Assembly: GCF_000185845.1 (NCBI RefSeq)
Contig: NZ_GL629647.1
Coordinates: 113,250-128,348, forward strand
Reading direction: 5' to 3'
DNA from: Segatella salivae DSM 15606
GTDB lineage: Bacteria > Bacteroidota > Bacteroidia > Bacteroidales > Bacteroidaceae
DNA length: 15,099 bases
Shown here: positions 14,488-15,099 of the stretch, one piece after another
Layout of the letters: every line of letters starts with the position of its first letter
Numbering within the stretch: position 1 is the first letter of the stretch
Made by a program: the position numbers and the translations under genes
The notes under the pieces: generated by a model
Told to the model about the DNA's origin: nothing
Seen by the model: only the letters and a program-made list of their open reading frames with translations
The model's database searches: none

Positions 14488-14560
14488 TACACCCTTAGGG
14501 ATTCGAACCCTAGACCCACTGATTAAGAGTCAGTTGCTCTACCAACTGAGCTAAGGGTGC
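14488..14560 (-). tRNA. tRNA-Lys (anticodon CTT)
   Basis: A 73-nt cloverleaf on the minus strand. The acceptor stem GCACCCT pairs with AGGGTGT (one G-U), the D arm is GCTC...GAGC, and the anticodon stem ACTGA/TCAGT holds the loop CTCTTAA with anticodon CTT. The T arm is TAGGG TTCGAAT CCCTA, and the discriminator base is A. CCA is not encoded; the genome continues CGA, so the end must be added after transcription. It reads codon AAG. It is a single tRNA unit with promoter and terminator. Confidence 0.97.
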
Positions 14561-14602
14561 AATTGATATTTACAATGAGAATATGCTCCCGAATTGCGTG
14601 TG

Positions 14603-14634
14603 CAAAGGTACATTCTTTTCATTAAACAACCAAA
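14603..14634 (-). promoter_or_regulatory. Promoter of tRNA-Lys
   Basis: On the minus strand TTTG (14631-14634), a 20-nt spacer and TACCTTTG (14603-14610) match both Bacteroidota boxes. The -7 box is 42 nt before the tRNA 5' end. Confidence 0.8.
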
Positions 14635-14640
14635 TAAATG

Positions 14641-15021
14641 ATAGTTTTTTTTCAAAAAAATAGTTTATGGATATTGGCGATGCAGATTTGCTCTGTAGTT
14701 TTATAAACTTTATGAGACCTCTGCAAAACCTGCACTCTCTCAATTTTCACCCATATACTCTTAGAAGAATGAATATTTTTTGACCAAAAGATGCCGTTGG
14801 AGGGGAGTTTTGAGTAGATAACAATTTTTTATCGGTGTATTTTCATATTATCTGATAGAATTTGACACAATAATCCCTAGCGTTCGGTATAAGTTGTAGG
14901 CTATGGATTCCATAATATGCTGCGCATGTGTTTTTGAAAGTCCAACGAGAAGTAATAAAGCAAAATTCAATCAACAAAAGAATTTCTGAGAATAAAAGAA
15001 TGATATTACAGAGTAAATAAC
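14641..15021. other. Non-coding region, possibly with a decayed insertion-sequence end
   Basis: No convincing gene lies here on either strand. The string GAGACCTCTGCAAAA at 14714-14728 looks like the terminal repeat of IS5-family elements of Bacteroidota. A loose partner, TTTGCAG, occurs near 15026, but no transposase frame is present. A 65-codon minus-strand frame (14843-15040) has no recognisable domain. Confidence 0.3.
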
Positions 15022-15029
15022 TATATTTG
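15022..15029 (+). promoter_or_regulatory. -7 box (TATATTTG) upstream of the right-edge gene
   Basis: TATATTTG matches TAnnTTTG and lies 46 nt before the ATG at 15076, a normal leader length for this window. No -33 box is seen. Confidence 0.5.
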
Positions 15030-15075
15030 CAGTTGTGCACTTTTATTTGACAACGTACAATATTTTAATGACATA

Positions 15076-15099
15076 ATGAAGAAATATAGTTTAGCTAAA
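15076..15099 (+). CDS. Start of an unidentified protein gene, truncated by window edge
   Basis: ATG at 15076 opens a frame reading MKKYSLAK to the last base. The Lys-rich start could be a signal peptide, but eight residues cannot identify a product. The -7 box at 15022-15029 supports a real start. An ATG at 15068 meets a stop after one codon and is excluded. Confidence 0.4.

Noticed and set aside
14488..14560. tRNA-Lys as an integration site of a genomic island
   Set aside because: No integrase gene and no direct repeat of the tRNA 3' end were seen within the window.
14843..15040. 65-codon minus-strand frame as a gene
   Set aside because: It starts upstream of a plus-strand -7 box, has no known domain, and seems part of a decayed or dispersed repeat segment.

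Overview
The window reads as chromosomal DNA of a Bacteroidota bacterium, most likely Prevotella or a close relative. Three things support this. Copies of the Bacteroidota -7 promoter motif TAnnTTTG sit ahead of almost every gene, and three of them also have a TTTG or TTG box 19-20 nt upstream. Shine-Dalgarno sequences are absent. The gene families fit the group: an archaeal/eukaryotic-type prolyl-tRNA synthetase, a C11 (clostripain-like) lipoprotein and an OmpA-type lipoprotein. The genus is a judgement from gene style, not a proof.

Left part (1-5354, all minus strand): the N-terminal part of a clostripain-like lipoprotein gene runs off the left edge, preceded by valS and proS. valS and proS each have their own -7 box and a strong intrinsic terminator. 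A 585-bp AT-rich gap between them holds a good orphan promoter pointing towards valS.

Central part (5560-9327, plus strand): an OmpA/glycine-zipper lipoprotein with its own promoter and terminator, then mtgA (monofunctional peptidoglycan transglycosylase) and uvrD/pcrA (3'-5' helicase), which are 5 bp apart and probably co-transcribed. The lipoprotein and MtgA both act at the cell wall. A bidirectional terminator separates uvrD from a convergent nitroreductase gene (9468-9977, minus). Divergent from the nitroreductase is a small glutaredoxin-like CPDC protein (10089-10385, plus).

The most unusual part is the convergent intergenic stretch 10386-11412. It holds about 17 tandem units of 41-42 bp in two related subfamilies, seven G-rich A units followed by ten B units. 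It is bounded by the terminator of the glutaredoxin gene and a long hairpin serving the NCS2 permease. I find no convincing gene in it and no CRISPR spacers.

Right part (11413-14560, minus strand): an AzgA-type purine permease and a DASS/SLC13 dicarboxylate-type symporter, each an independent unit, and a tRNA-Lys(CTT) with promoter and terminator. The last 500 bp is non-coding and may hold a decayed insertion-sequence end. At 15076 a new plus-strand gene appears to begin and runs off the window.
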